Assembly: GCF_001659605.2 (NCBI RefSeq)
Contig: NC_035172.2
Span: 19,531,051 to 19,595,050, forward strand
Source of the DNA: Manihot esculenta
Lineage: Eukaryota > Streptophyta > Magnoliopsida > Malpighiales > Euphorbiaceae
Direction: 5' to 3'
Length of the DNA stretch: 64,000 nt
Position 1 is the stretch's first letter. Every line of letters starts with the position of its first letter. Positions 54,506 to 64,000 of this stretch are shown piece by piece. A program made the position numbers and the translations under genes. The notes beneath the pieces are model-generated. The model was not told the DNA's origin. It was given only the letters and a program-made list of their open reading frames with translations, and did not search any database.

Positions 54506-55888
54506 AGCCATGTGTCCCTCCTGCCCACATCTGAAGCAGGCTGTCGTCCCAACCAGACATACTCCCTTGTGGGGCTTCCCACACATCCTACATACTGCAT
54601 TATCTGCACCTGAGCTCGAGCCACTTCCTAATCCCAGACCTGACTTGATCTTGCTCCAGAACTTGTTCTTCTTTGACTTCTTGGTGGTACTGCTCCACCT
54701 TTTACTGCCTGAACTCAGAGAAGAAGGGTCTAACCTTCCCCCACTTGGGGTCTTGGAACCAGAAGGCTGTGCCACTGACTGTTTAACTTTCCCTTCGATG
54801 ATTGCACTAGCCTCCATCCTCCGAGCCATATCCACTATGGCATGGAAACTCTCCCTCTCTGCTGACTGGATCAAGGAGGAATACCTGGAATGGAGCCTCA
54901 TGATATATCTCCTTGACTTCTTTTGATCTGTATCCAGATTCTGCCCAGCAAACGGTAACAACTCCAAGAATCTGTCTGTATACTCATCCACACTCATCTC
55001 ATCTGACTGCCTTAACTGCTCAAATTCAATCATCTTCAACTCCCTTGAACTGTCAGGAAAAGCCCATCCTGCAAACTCATTTGCAAACTCCTCCCATGAT
55101 AGGCTGTCCAACCTCGGGTTCACATAGTTTTTAAACCACTCTCGGGCCTTCTTGTATTTTAGTGTGAACCCAGCCATCTGAATGGCTCTACTGTCATCAG
55201 CTCCTATCTCATCTGTAATCGTTCTGACCATCTCAAGATACACAAACGGGTCATCACCGGTTTCATACTGGGGAGCACCCAACTTCATGTAGTCGGTCAT
55301 CTTGACCTTGCTCCCTCCAGATGAGCTAGGTTTAGGCATTTGGGTTTCTGGGACAGTAGGTGCTGGTGGTGGTGGAGGAGGTGCAGCATCCCCTGGGGTA
55401 GGGTTTGTTGTACCTGGGTAGAAGGACGGGGGTGGGTACATAGGGTACTGTGGGTATGGTGGGTAGAAAGGTGGGTATGGCATGTGGGAGTGGTAAGGGC
55501 TAAAGCTGGGGTAATCCGATGTACCTCCCATCGAATACCCGGGATTCTGAGAAAAGGGTGGGTACTGGGGTGGCTGAACAAATCCCGAGGCCTGAGTGCC
55601 TCCTTGGGACTCTCCCATACCCTCCTCCGACATACTCACTCCAAGACTGTCATCCCTCCTCTGATCCACATCCATATCATCCCCCACATCCTCTGACATT
55701 CCTCCTTGCACTGTTCCCCTTACTGATCTGCTTCTGTTCATATCCAAAGACCTCCTAGGGTCTCTCACTGCTCTTTCACTGCTAGACCTGCTAGACATTG
55801 CCCTTGGCAATGCAGGGGGACGGGCACTCATGCCCTCATCCTCCGGTGGTACTCCAGTCAATTGTGCAGATCGACGAGTTCCTCTCAT
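54494..55888 (-). pseudogene. copy E gag, frameshifted at the knuckle
   Basis: From the ATG at 55888 (MRGTRRSAQLTGVPPEDEG) about 465 codons are open through the Pro/Tyr linker, gag core ([36 protein letters not shown]), basic [19 protein letters not shown] stretch and knuckle [14 protein letters not shown]. There a 2-base deletion changes the last Cys region and ends the frame at 54494. The gag is otherwise intact. Confidence 0.88.
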
Positions 55889-55936
55889 CCTGCTTACTGG
55901 AAAACAACACACATCACATAAACATTAGCATCAAAT

Positions 55937-55960
55937 GGTTCATGTGCAAATACATGAACC
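55937..55960 (-). promoter_or_regulatory. leader hairpin before gag (copy E)
   Basis: The 10-bp stem is kept with one mismatch next to the loop (GGTTCATGTA with CACATGAACC, loop TTTG), 48 nt before the gag ATG. Confidence 0.7.
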
Positions 55961-56144
55961 CGCATCACATATATCACATACATAACATATCATTAATGCA
56001 CATGCATATAATCATGGCATTTCACATCATCATTCAAGACCGGACTCTACATCCTATCCTAGTGGACATGATTTCTCCTATTGTGCTTGACCTTCTAGAA
56101 CATCTATGAGCCCGACACTCTAGGTCCGACCATATGAACCTAGG

Positions 56145-56156
56145 GCTCTGATACCA
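56145..56156 (-). promoter_or_regulatory. primer-binding site (copy E)
   Basis: GCTCTGATACCA, the complement of the initiator-Met primer site, three bases inside the LTR edge. Confidence 0.9.
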
Positions 56157-56159
56157 ATC

Positions 56160-58478
56160 TGTAACGACCCGGAAACCGGACCGCTACCGGCGCTAGGATC
56201 CAGGTCGGCTTAAGGCCGCCGGAACCCGTAGCAAGCTAAACATTCATCCTGTAAACTTGTTTAATCCCATACATGATCAACAATTACATAAAAATTTTAA
56301 AACTTTCTCATTGGTCATTCATTCATTCTTTCATTCATTCTATCATTCTTTCATTCATTCTTTCCTTCACCAAGCTTAACCTGTGCATGCACAAATCATA
56401 ACATAAAACCCCCACTGGAGTCCTCATCAAATACTCCAATGGGGTAACATAACGTATATTAAGCTTGGTTTACAATAATCATCATTTAACATTTTAGATC
56501 ATGTACCACAAGGGGATTAACAATCATACTATGGTCAAGCACAACTCTAAACTTCCATAAGCAATATTACATTGCATTTCTATACTACACTTTTACATTA
56601 CATCATATTCATGTCCACATCTAGCTATTACAATAACATAACTCTACTCCTGCTGACCTCCTGGTCTACCCTGTACCTGCAAACCTGGGGGTTAAGGGAG
56701 AGGGGTGAGCTATAAAGCCCAGAGAGCAGAATAGTAAAACATTCAATTTATCTTTCATGCTTTTATGAAATGCAACACAGCACAAACAAATCACATCAAG
56801 GATGGACTTGTCACCAATAGTCCTCTACATAGTCCAATAGTGCCAGGGGCGTAGACTGGGCCTCACTGGTCTTTCTCTTAACATAACATAACATAACATA
56901 ACATTCCATAGTGCCAGGGGCGTAGAATGGGCCTCACTGGTCTTCCGTACTGTATCATCATCATACCATAACATATGAGGACTAAAGGATCATTCAACAT
57001 CCATCCACATCATCATCAAGTTATGCAATGCAACATATTCGTGAATTCTAATGCAAACAACCTAGTATATCTCATGGCATACGTGATGCATGTATCATGC
57101 TCAAAATTTATTTACTTATTTGCTTTGAAACGTAAGTGTTTATTCTACTCACCTCTGGCTGAAGCTCTAATGACTCTGAAGCAGCTATCTCACTGTTGAG
57201 GTCCTCGGTTCCTCGGGTCCGAACCTACACAGGTGGACTCAAATGAGGGACCAAACATCCATGAACATGACTCTAAAATACTCCTCAAAAACCCCTTAAA
57301 ACACCTTAAAACAATCATAGAAATCATGCAAAGGAAGGCTGAACAGGGCACTTTCGGCGGCAGGTTCGGAGGCCGAAAGGCCCTCTAGAGCCGAAAGCCA
57401 TGCACCTTCGGCGGCACTTTCGGCGGTCGAAGGTTCCCTCCAGAGACGAAACTCATGCATGTTCGGCGGCACCTGCGGCACCTTCGGCGATCGAAACTCC
57501 CTTCCAGAGCCGAAAGTCCTCTTTCGGGGGCAGGGTTCGGCAGCCGATACATGCTACCATAGGCAGGTTCGGCGGCCGAAAGAGCCTTCGGCTGCCGAAC
57601 CTGAGTTCTTCCCAAAGTGCAGAAACTCAGCTCCAACATGCAGAAAAGCCTCCCAACTCATTCACACATGCATTTTCCTATTCTACAACATGCATACTCA
57701 AGCATATAAGCTCCTAGGGGCTTCAACTATCTTAAACCCCAACTACAACACATCAAACATGCATATTCAACATACATTGTTCATAAACACACATTTAACC
57801 AAAAACTCATCATAAACCTACACATGCATTTCTACCCCAAGAAACTTCATAAAACTTGCTTAAAACATGAAATGAACTATGGATCTACTCTTACCTCTTG
57901 AAGAACGAGAGGAGAGACGATCCTAGCTCAGAGATGGGGAGAAATCAACTCTTTGGTCTCAAAGCTTCAAAACTTGCTCTTTTGTTCAAATATCTTCAAA
58001 TCAACATAAAGCTTGTTAAAACGTGAAAGATCGGAGGAAAAACATCAAAAACGAACCATGGGAGAGCAAGAACTCATCGTGGCCGAAAATGGGGAGAAAA
58101 CTCGCCCGTTTCGGCCATGGAGCTCTTATATAGGGGCTGCTAGACTACCTTTCGGCAGCCTAAAGTGCCTCCAAAACTCATGCAAGTTCGGCGGCCGAAC
58201 ATGAGGTTCGGCGGCCGAACCTTTGAAACTTTCGGAAGCCTAACTTGCCCCCCTAAACCATCCAATGTTCGGCGGCCGAACTTGAGGTTCGGCGGCCGAA
58301 CCTGGAAATGCCTCCTTGGTCTTTTTCATTCAAAACTCAATTTCCTTTCTTGCTTAAAACAGTAAAATACATTAAAATATTTTATGAAAACATGGTTTTA
58401 CCCTTCTAGAGGTTTTCGACATCCGAGATTCCACCGGACGGTAGGAATTCCAATACCGGAGTCTAGCCGGGTATTACA
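56160..58478 (-). repeat. 5' LTR of Tekay copy E
   Basis: 2319 bp between TGTAACGACC and GGGTATTACA on the plus strand. It contains both near-palindrome clusters, a TATATAAG box near 58125 (minus strand), hairpin units near 56842 and 56912, and short ACATA and TTCATTC simple repeats at 56310-56370 and 56880-56905. Confidence 0.9.
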
Positions 58479-59433
58479 ATGTCGCATTGCATAGTTTGAT
58501 GATGATGATGTGGATGGATATTGGATGATCCTCTAGCCCTCAATATGATACCATATGACATGAGATGATACGATATGATATGAAATGAGATGAAAAGACC
58601 AGTGTGGCCTAATCGCCCCTGGCACAAAGTAAGAGAAGACCAGGTGTGGCCTAATAGCCCCTGGCACAGTTAGACTAGATATGATATGTTATATGTAAGA
58701 GAAGACCAGGTGTGTCCGTATCACCCCTGGTACAGTTGGACATATTATGTTATGTTAAGAGGAAGTCCTGAGGAGCTCCGTCGAGGGCCGGGCATTTATT
58801 GGATATATAGAGGGCTAGTGGTGACAATACCATCTTAAGGTGATTTACTTGTGATGTGATGCATTTCATGATGGAATATTTTTATAAATTGTTTTTATTG
58901 TTCTGCTCACTGGGCTTTTTAGCTCACCCCTTTTTCCTTAACCCCCCCAGGTTTGCAAGGTCAGAGATAGTTCAGGAGGTCAGCAGGTCATGGCTATGGT
59001 TATATTTATGTAGTAGAATAGTAGTGGACAGGATGTAATGTAAAAAGATGTGTAATAAATTGTAAAATGATATAATGTAATGAAATGGATAGAGTTGTGC
59101 TTGGCCCGAAGGTATGGTTAATCCCTTTGATACATGATTTTATGTTAATGTTTAAATGATGATGTTTAAGTAAACCAAGCTTAATGTATGATATGTTACC
59201 CCATTGGAGCATTTGATGAGGGCTCCAGTGTGGGGTTCTATGATTTTGAGTATGTGCATGCATGGATTAAGTTTGGTGAATGAAAGAAAAGTTTAAAGTT
59301 TTTATGTATACGTATGATCATGTATGGGATTAACAGGTATACAGGATGTATGTTTGGCTTGCTACGGGTCCCGGTGACCTTAAGTCGATCTAGATCCTAG
59401 TGCCGGTAGCGGTCCGGTTCCCGAATCGTTACA
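58479..59433 (+). mobile_element. LTR X, right end, TSD TAACC
   Basis: It starts inside the LTR (GCATTGCATAG, equivalent to 51590 in copy D) and ends TCGTTACA. It is followed by TAACC (59434-59438), the same five bases that precede X at 39848. Hairpin units lie at about 58599, 58638 and 58707. The middle of X is missing. Confidence 0.85.
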
Positions 59434-60332
59434 TAACCTGACTATGCAGCTCTCTCACATGAGCTAGAAACCCCCGACAACCTCTCCTGAGCAACCTACG
59501 AGCCTGTAGGGCTGATATCAGACCTCTAGGCGTACCCCTCCTGTCTCCTCTGAAGACAACCTCTAATCCATCCTGATCTCTGAACCTGACTACCTTGTCT
59601 CTGCTGTCTAAGGTAGCACCATGAGCAGATAGCCAATCCATCCCTAGAATGACATCAAAATCCGTCAAGTCTAGAACCACAAGGTCAGCTGGAAGGCATC
59701 TACTCTCCACAAACACTGGACTATATCGGCAGACTGACTTTGCCACTGATGGATCACATTTGGGTCCACTGACCAAGAGGGGACACTCTAACCCAGAGAC
59801 TATCAAACCCAACCTCTCAACGGCTCTCAGAGCAATAAAAGAATGAGAAGCACCAGGGTCCATTACAGCATACACATCTGAACAACCAATGATGAGATTA
59901 CCTGACACCACGGTGTTGGATGTGTTCGCCTCCTGCTGTGTCATAGTGAAGATCCGAGCTAGAGCTGATGGACCTTCACCTCGGGAACCTACTGAAGAAG
60001 AGGCTGCCCCTCTCCCTCGGCCTCTGCCACTGCCCTGAGTCATGGCTGGAGCCACTGGCCGTGCCACACTGCCAGAAGTTGTCTGCTGGGATTGTGCCAT
60101 AAAAGGTGCCCTAGGACTCTCCCGTGCCATGTGTCCCTCTTGCCCACATCTGAAGCAGGCTATAGTCCCAAATCGACACACTCTCTTGTGTAGCTTACCA
60201 CACCTCAAACATTCTGCACCATCTGAACCCGAGCTCGAGCCACCACCGAGTCCCAGACCTGATTTCAAGCGGTTCCAGAACTTATTCTTTTTGGCTTTGG
60301 CTTTACCCCATTTCTTACTGCCTGAAGCTGCT
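59434..60332 (-). pseudogene. copy C gag end and protease
   Basis: The minus strand from 60268 reads CLRCGKLHKRVC, then knuckle [14 protein letters not shown], an [13 protein letters not shown] linker, protease [20 protein letters not shown] and [19 protein letters not shown], up to ELHSQV at the TAACC site. The block is open throughout. It continues on one side to copy C pol (39852) and on the other, across solo LTR F, to the gag core (62665). Confidence 0.88.
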
Positions 60333-62664
60333 TGTAATACCCGGCTAGACTCCGGTATCGGAATTCCTACCGTCCGGTGGAATCTCGAATGTCAAAAACC
60401 TATAGAAGGGTAAAACCATGTTTTCATAAATTGTTTTAATGTATTTTATGGTTTTAAGCAAGAAAAGAAATTAAGTTTTGAATGAAAAAGACCAAGGAGG
60501 CATTTCCAGGTTCGGCCGCTGAACCTCAAGTTCGGCCGCCGAACATTGGATAGTTTAGGAGGGCAAGTTAGGCTTCTGAAAGTTTCAAAGGTTCGGCCGC
60601 CGAACCTCATGTTAGGCCGCCGAACTTGCATGAGTTTTGGAGGCACTTTAGGCTGCCGAAAGTTGGTCTGGCAGCCCCTATAAAAGGGCTCCATGGCCGA
60701 AATGGGCGAGCTTTCTCCCCATTTTTGGCCAACGGTGAGTCCATGCTCTCCCATGGTTGATCTTTGATGTTTTTCCTCCGATCTTTCATGTTTTAACAAG
60801 CTTTATGTTGATTTGAAGATATTTGAACAAAAAGAGCAAGTTTTGAAGCTTGGAGACCAAAGAGTTGATTTCTCTCCATCTCCGAGCTAGGATCGTCTCT
60901 CCTCTCGTTCTTCAAGAGGTAAGAGTAGATCCATAGTTCATTTCATGTTTTAAGCAAGTTTTATGAAGTTTCTTGGGGTAGAAATGCATGTGTAGGTTTA
61001 TGATGAGTTTTTGGTTAAATGTGTGTTTATGAACAATGTATGTTGAATATGCATGTTTGATGTGTTTTGGTTGGGGTTTAACTTAGTTTGAGACCCCTAT
61101 GTGCTTGTTGGCTTGAGTTTGCTTGTTGTAGAATAGGTAAATGCATGTTGAATGAGTTGGGAGGCTTTTGTGCATGTTGGAGCTGATATTCTACCCTTTG
61201 GGAAGAACTCAGGTTCGGCAGCCAAAAGCTCTTTCGGCCGCCGAACCTGCTTGTGGTAGCATGTATCGGCTGCCGAACCCTGCCCCCAAAAGAGGACATT
61301 CGGCTCTGGAAGGGAGTTTCGGCCGCCGAAGGTGCCGCCGAACATGCATGAGTTTCGTCTCTGGAGGGAACCTTCGGCCGCCAAAAGTACCGCCGAAGGT
61401 GCATGACTTTCGGCTCTGGAGGGACTTTCGGCCGCCGAACCTGCCGCTGAAAGTGCCCTATTCAGCCTTCCTTTGCATGATTTCTATGATTTTTTTAAGG
61501 TGTTTTAGGGGGTTTTTGGGGAATATTTTAGAGTTATGTTCTAGTATATTTGGTCCCTCATTTGAGTCCACCTGTGTAGGTTTGGACCCGAGGAACCGAG
61601 GACCTCAGCAGTGAGATAGCTGCTTCAGAGTCATTAGAGCTTCAGCCAGAGGTGAGTGGAATAACTCATTACGTTTCAAAGCAAATAAATAAATTTTGAG
61701 CATGATACATGCATCATGAATGCCATGAGATATACTAGGATGCTCGCATTAGAATTCACGAATATGTTGCATTGCATAATATGTTGTTGATGCGGATGAA
61801 TGTTGGATGATCCATAGCCCTCGATCTATGATGTGATGATATGATATGTACGGTACGGAATGAAAGACCAGTGGGACCCATTCTACGTTCGCTGGCACCA
61901 TGTAAGAGAAAGACCAGGACCCATTCTACGTTTTGGCACTTTGGAATGTTATGTTTAAGTGAAAGACCAGGACCCATTCTACGTTCTGGCACTATGGAAT
62001 TATGTAGAGGGCTATTGGTGACAAGTTCATCCTTTATGTGATATGTTTGTGGTGTGATGCATTTCATGGAAGCATGGACTTTAAATTTAATGTTTTACTA
62101 TTATGCTCACTGGGCTTTATAGCTCACCCCTCTCCCTTAACCCCCAGATTTGCAGGTACAGGGTAGACCAGGAGGTCAGCAGGAGTAGAGTTATGTTATT
62201 GTAATAGTTAGATGTGGACATGAGTATGATATAATGTAAAAGTATAGTATAGAAATGTAATGTATTGATGCTTATGGAAGTTTAGAGTAGTGCTTGACCA
62301 TAGTATGATTGTTAATCCCCTTGTGGTACATGATCTTAAATGTTGAATGATGATTATTGTAAACCAAGCTTAATGTATGTTATGTTACCCTATTGGAGTA
62401 TTTGATGAGGACTCCAGTAAGGGGTTTTATATTATGATTTGTGCATGCACAAGTTAAGCTTGGTGAAGGAATGAAAGAATGAAAGAATGAATGAATGAGT
62501 GAATGAATGACCATGAGAAAGTTTTAAAATTTTTATGTAATTGTTGATCATATATGGGATTAAACAGGTTTACAGGATGAATGTCAGGCTTGCTACGGGT
62601 CCCGGCGGCCTTAAGCCGATCTGGATCCTAGCGCCGGTAGCGGTCCGGCTTCCGGGTCGTTACA
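60333..62664 (+). mobile_element. Tekay solo LTR F, TSD CTGCT
   Basis: 2332 bp from TGTAATACCC to GTCGTTACA, flanked by CTGCT at 60328-60332 and 62665-62669, in copy C gag. TATA box at 60679. Near-palindrome clusters lie at about 60505-60662 and 61210-61455, and a hairpin array at 61866-62000 with a degenerated stem. A GAATGAAA simple repeat lies near 62465-62510. It has no internal region. Confidence 0.92.
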
Positions 62665-63832
62665 CTGCTGTACTGAGAGAAGAGGGATCTAACCTTCCCC
62701 CGCCTGGGGTCTTGGAACCCGAAGGCTGTGTCACAGACTACTTAACTGTCCCCTGAATGATGGCACTAGCCTCCATCTTCCGTGCTGCATCCACTATAGT
62801 GTGGAAGCTCTCCCTCTCCGCTGCAAGAATCAAGGAAGAATACCTAGAGTGGAGCCTCATGGTATACCTCTTTGCTTTCTTCTGATCCGTATCATAAGTT
62901 TGCTCCACAAACGGCAACAGCTCCAAGAATTTATCTGTAAATTCATCCACACTCATCTCCTCAGTCTGCCTTAACTGTTCAAACTCAATTATCTTCAATT
63001 CCCTTGAGCTATCAGAGAAAGCCCATCCTGCAAATTCATTAGCAAACTCCTCCCATGTTAAACTGTCCAATCTCAGGTCCACATAGTTTTTAAACTACTC
63101 ACGGGCCTTTTTGCATTTAAGTGTGAACCCCGCCATCTGAATGGCTCTACTATCATCTGCCCTTAACTCATCTGTAATCATCTTTACTGTCTTCAGGTTC
63201 TCAAATGGATCATCTCCCGTCTTGAACTTGGAAGCATCCAACTTCAAGTAATTCGTTATCTTAACTCTGCTCCTTCCAGATGAGCTAGGTTTAGATACTT
63301 GGACTTCAGGAGCTACAGGTTCAGAGGGTGGTGGAGGAAGTGCAACGTTCCCTTGATCAGGGTTTGTTACATTTGGATAGAAAGGTGAGGGTGGATACAT
63401 TGGGTACTGGGGGTAAGGTGGATAGAAAGGAGGGTAAGGCATGTAAGAGGGGTAAGGGTTAAAGCTGAGCTAATCCGATGTACCTCCCATCGAATACCCG
63501 GGGCCCTGTGGAAAGGGTTGGTATTGGGGTGGTTGAGCAAACCCCGAGGCTTGAGTGCCTCCTTGAGATTCTCCAATGCCCTCTTCAGACATGCTTATAC
63601 CCAGACTTCCATCCCTTCTCTGGTCAACATCCATATCATCCCCCTCAGCTGACACTCCTCCCTGAACTGCTCCCCTTCTGCTTGTATCAAAAGACCTTAT
63701 AGGGTCCCTTGACACTCTCTCCCTACTAGATCTACAGGACATTTCCCTTGGCAATGCAGGGGGACGGGCATCCATGCCCTCACTTTTTGGTGGGACTCCA
63801 GTCAATCGTGCAGATCGACGAGTACCTCGCAT
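62665..63832 (-). pseudogene. copy C gag, N-terminal and core
   Basis: From the ATG at 63832 (MRGTRRSARLTGVPPKSEG) the frame runs to a TAG near 63470 (where sister copies read Tyr), then through the YPPFYPPYPQYP linker and gag core ([13 protein letters not shown]). A TAG at 63095 replaces the Trp of EWFK. The rest ([35 protein letters not shown]) continues to 62738 and the solo LTR F site. Confidence 0.88.
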
Positions 63833-63878
63833 TCTGATTACTGAAAAACAATACATACACAAAACATCAGCATCAAAT

Positions 63879-63902
63879 GGTTCATGTGGAAACACATGAA
63901 CC
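63879..63902 (-). promoter_or_regulatory. leader hairpin before gag (copy C)
   Basis: Perfect 10-bp stem with loop TTTC (sense direction), 46 nt before the gag ATG. The remaining 98 bases to the window edge are copy C leader without further features. Confidence 0.75.
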
Positions 63903-64000
63903 TGCATCACATACATCACATATCATTAATGCACATGCATAAAATCATGGCATTTCACATCATTATTCATGACAGGACTCCACATCCTATCCTAGTGGAC

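Larger units (their letters stand above)
52501..58478 (-). mobile_element. Tekay copy E, 3' part lost
   Basis: Minus-strand element with a complete 5' LTR (58478-56160), PBS, gag and pol down to RNase H, where copy D is inserted at 52500. Integrase and 3' LTR are missing, removed by the deletion at 45522/45523. The flank after its LTR (ATGTC at 58479) is internal LTR X sequence, so E inserted in X. Confidence 0.85.
34601..64000 (-). mobile_element. Tekay copy C, split by nested insertions
   Basis: Minus-strand element whose gag starts at 63832 and continues 62665, (solo LTR F), 60332 to 59434, (X complex), 39852 to 36930, then polypurine tract and LTR at 36840-34601. Its own 5' LTR and PBS lie beyond the right edge of the window. 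The insertion sites match exactly through TSDs TAACC and CTGCT. Confidence 0.85.

Overview
The window is a repeat-dense, gene-poor stretch of a plant nuclear genome, most likely a eudicot. It carries Tekay/Del, Tat and Athila Ty3-gypsy lineages, a plant-mobile-domain pseudogene, DUF4283-type LINE debris and a tRNA-like SINE. I cannot name the species. I found no intact host housekeeping gene, no rRNA gene, no functional tRNA gene and no CRISPR array. Almost every long reading frame belongs to an LTR retrotransposon, and most of the remaining short frames are shadows or lie inside LTRs.

Left part. A short telomere-like tract (1-86) is followed by a frameshifted plant-mobile-domain (MAIN-like) pseudogene (217-2645), a GC-rich hairpin cluster (2766-2960) and a truncated LINE ORF1 (3145-3734, minus). 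Next come about 4 kb of AT-rich DNA holding one SINE with target-site duplications (TSDs) and a 51-bp minisatellite. From about 7872 to 21747 lies a decayed minus-strand Tat element: gag, PR, RT, RNase H, a second RNase H, INT, a 105-bp tandem array, an oppositely oriented extra ORF, then its 3' LTR. It was hit by a Tekay solo LTR (8386-9858, TSD ATCAT) and an Athila solo LTR (12818-14465, TSD CCAGA). Its 5' LTR is cut at 21747.

Middle and right part. 21748-64000 is a nested stack of chromodomain-bearing Tekay elements, which I name A to F and X. Minus-strand copies B and C lie in tandem and share one LTR (34601-36840). A (24057-33982, TSD CAGGG, 9.9 kb) is a young, nearly intact copy inside B's gag. 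A short Athila solo LTR (22225-23023, TSD GTCCC) also sits in B. C is split by solo LTR F (60333-62664, TSD CTGCT) and by an LTR X whose two ends (39853 and 59433) are 19.6 kb apart but share TSD TAACC. Inside X lie an Athila element (40040-45522), a minus-strand Tekay E (52501-58478) and, inside E, a plus-strand Tekay D (45523-52500). One large deletion at 45522/45523 removed the missing ends of Athila, X, E and D together.

How it works together. The Tekay copies share a set of cis signals: an initiator-Met PBS, a 10-bp-stem tetraloop hairpin 46-48 nt before the gag ATG, a 9-bp hairpin against the polypurine tract, an array of hairpins in the LTR whose stems show compensatory changes between copies, and clusters of a 13-nt near-palindrome (arms TTCGGC and GCCGAA) on both sides of the LTR TATA box. 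The last cluster also occurs in an Athila LTR. These signals are the most promising undescribed structure here.
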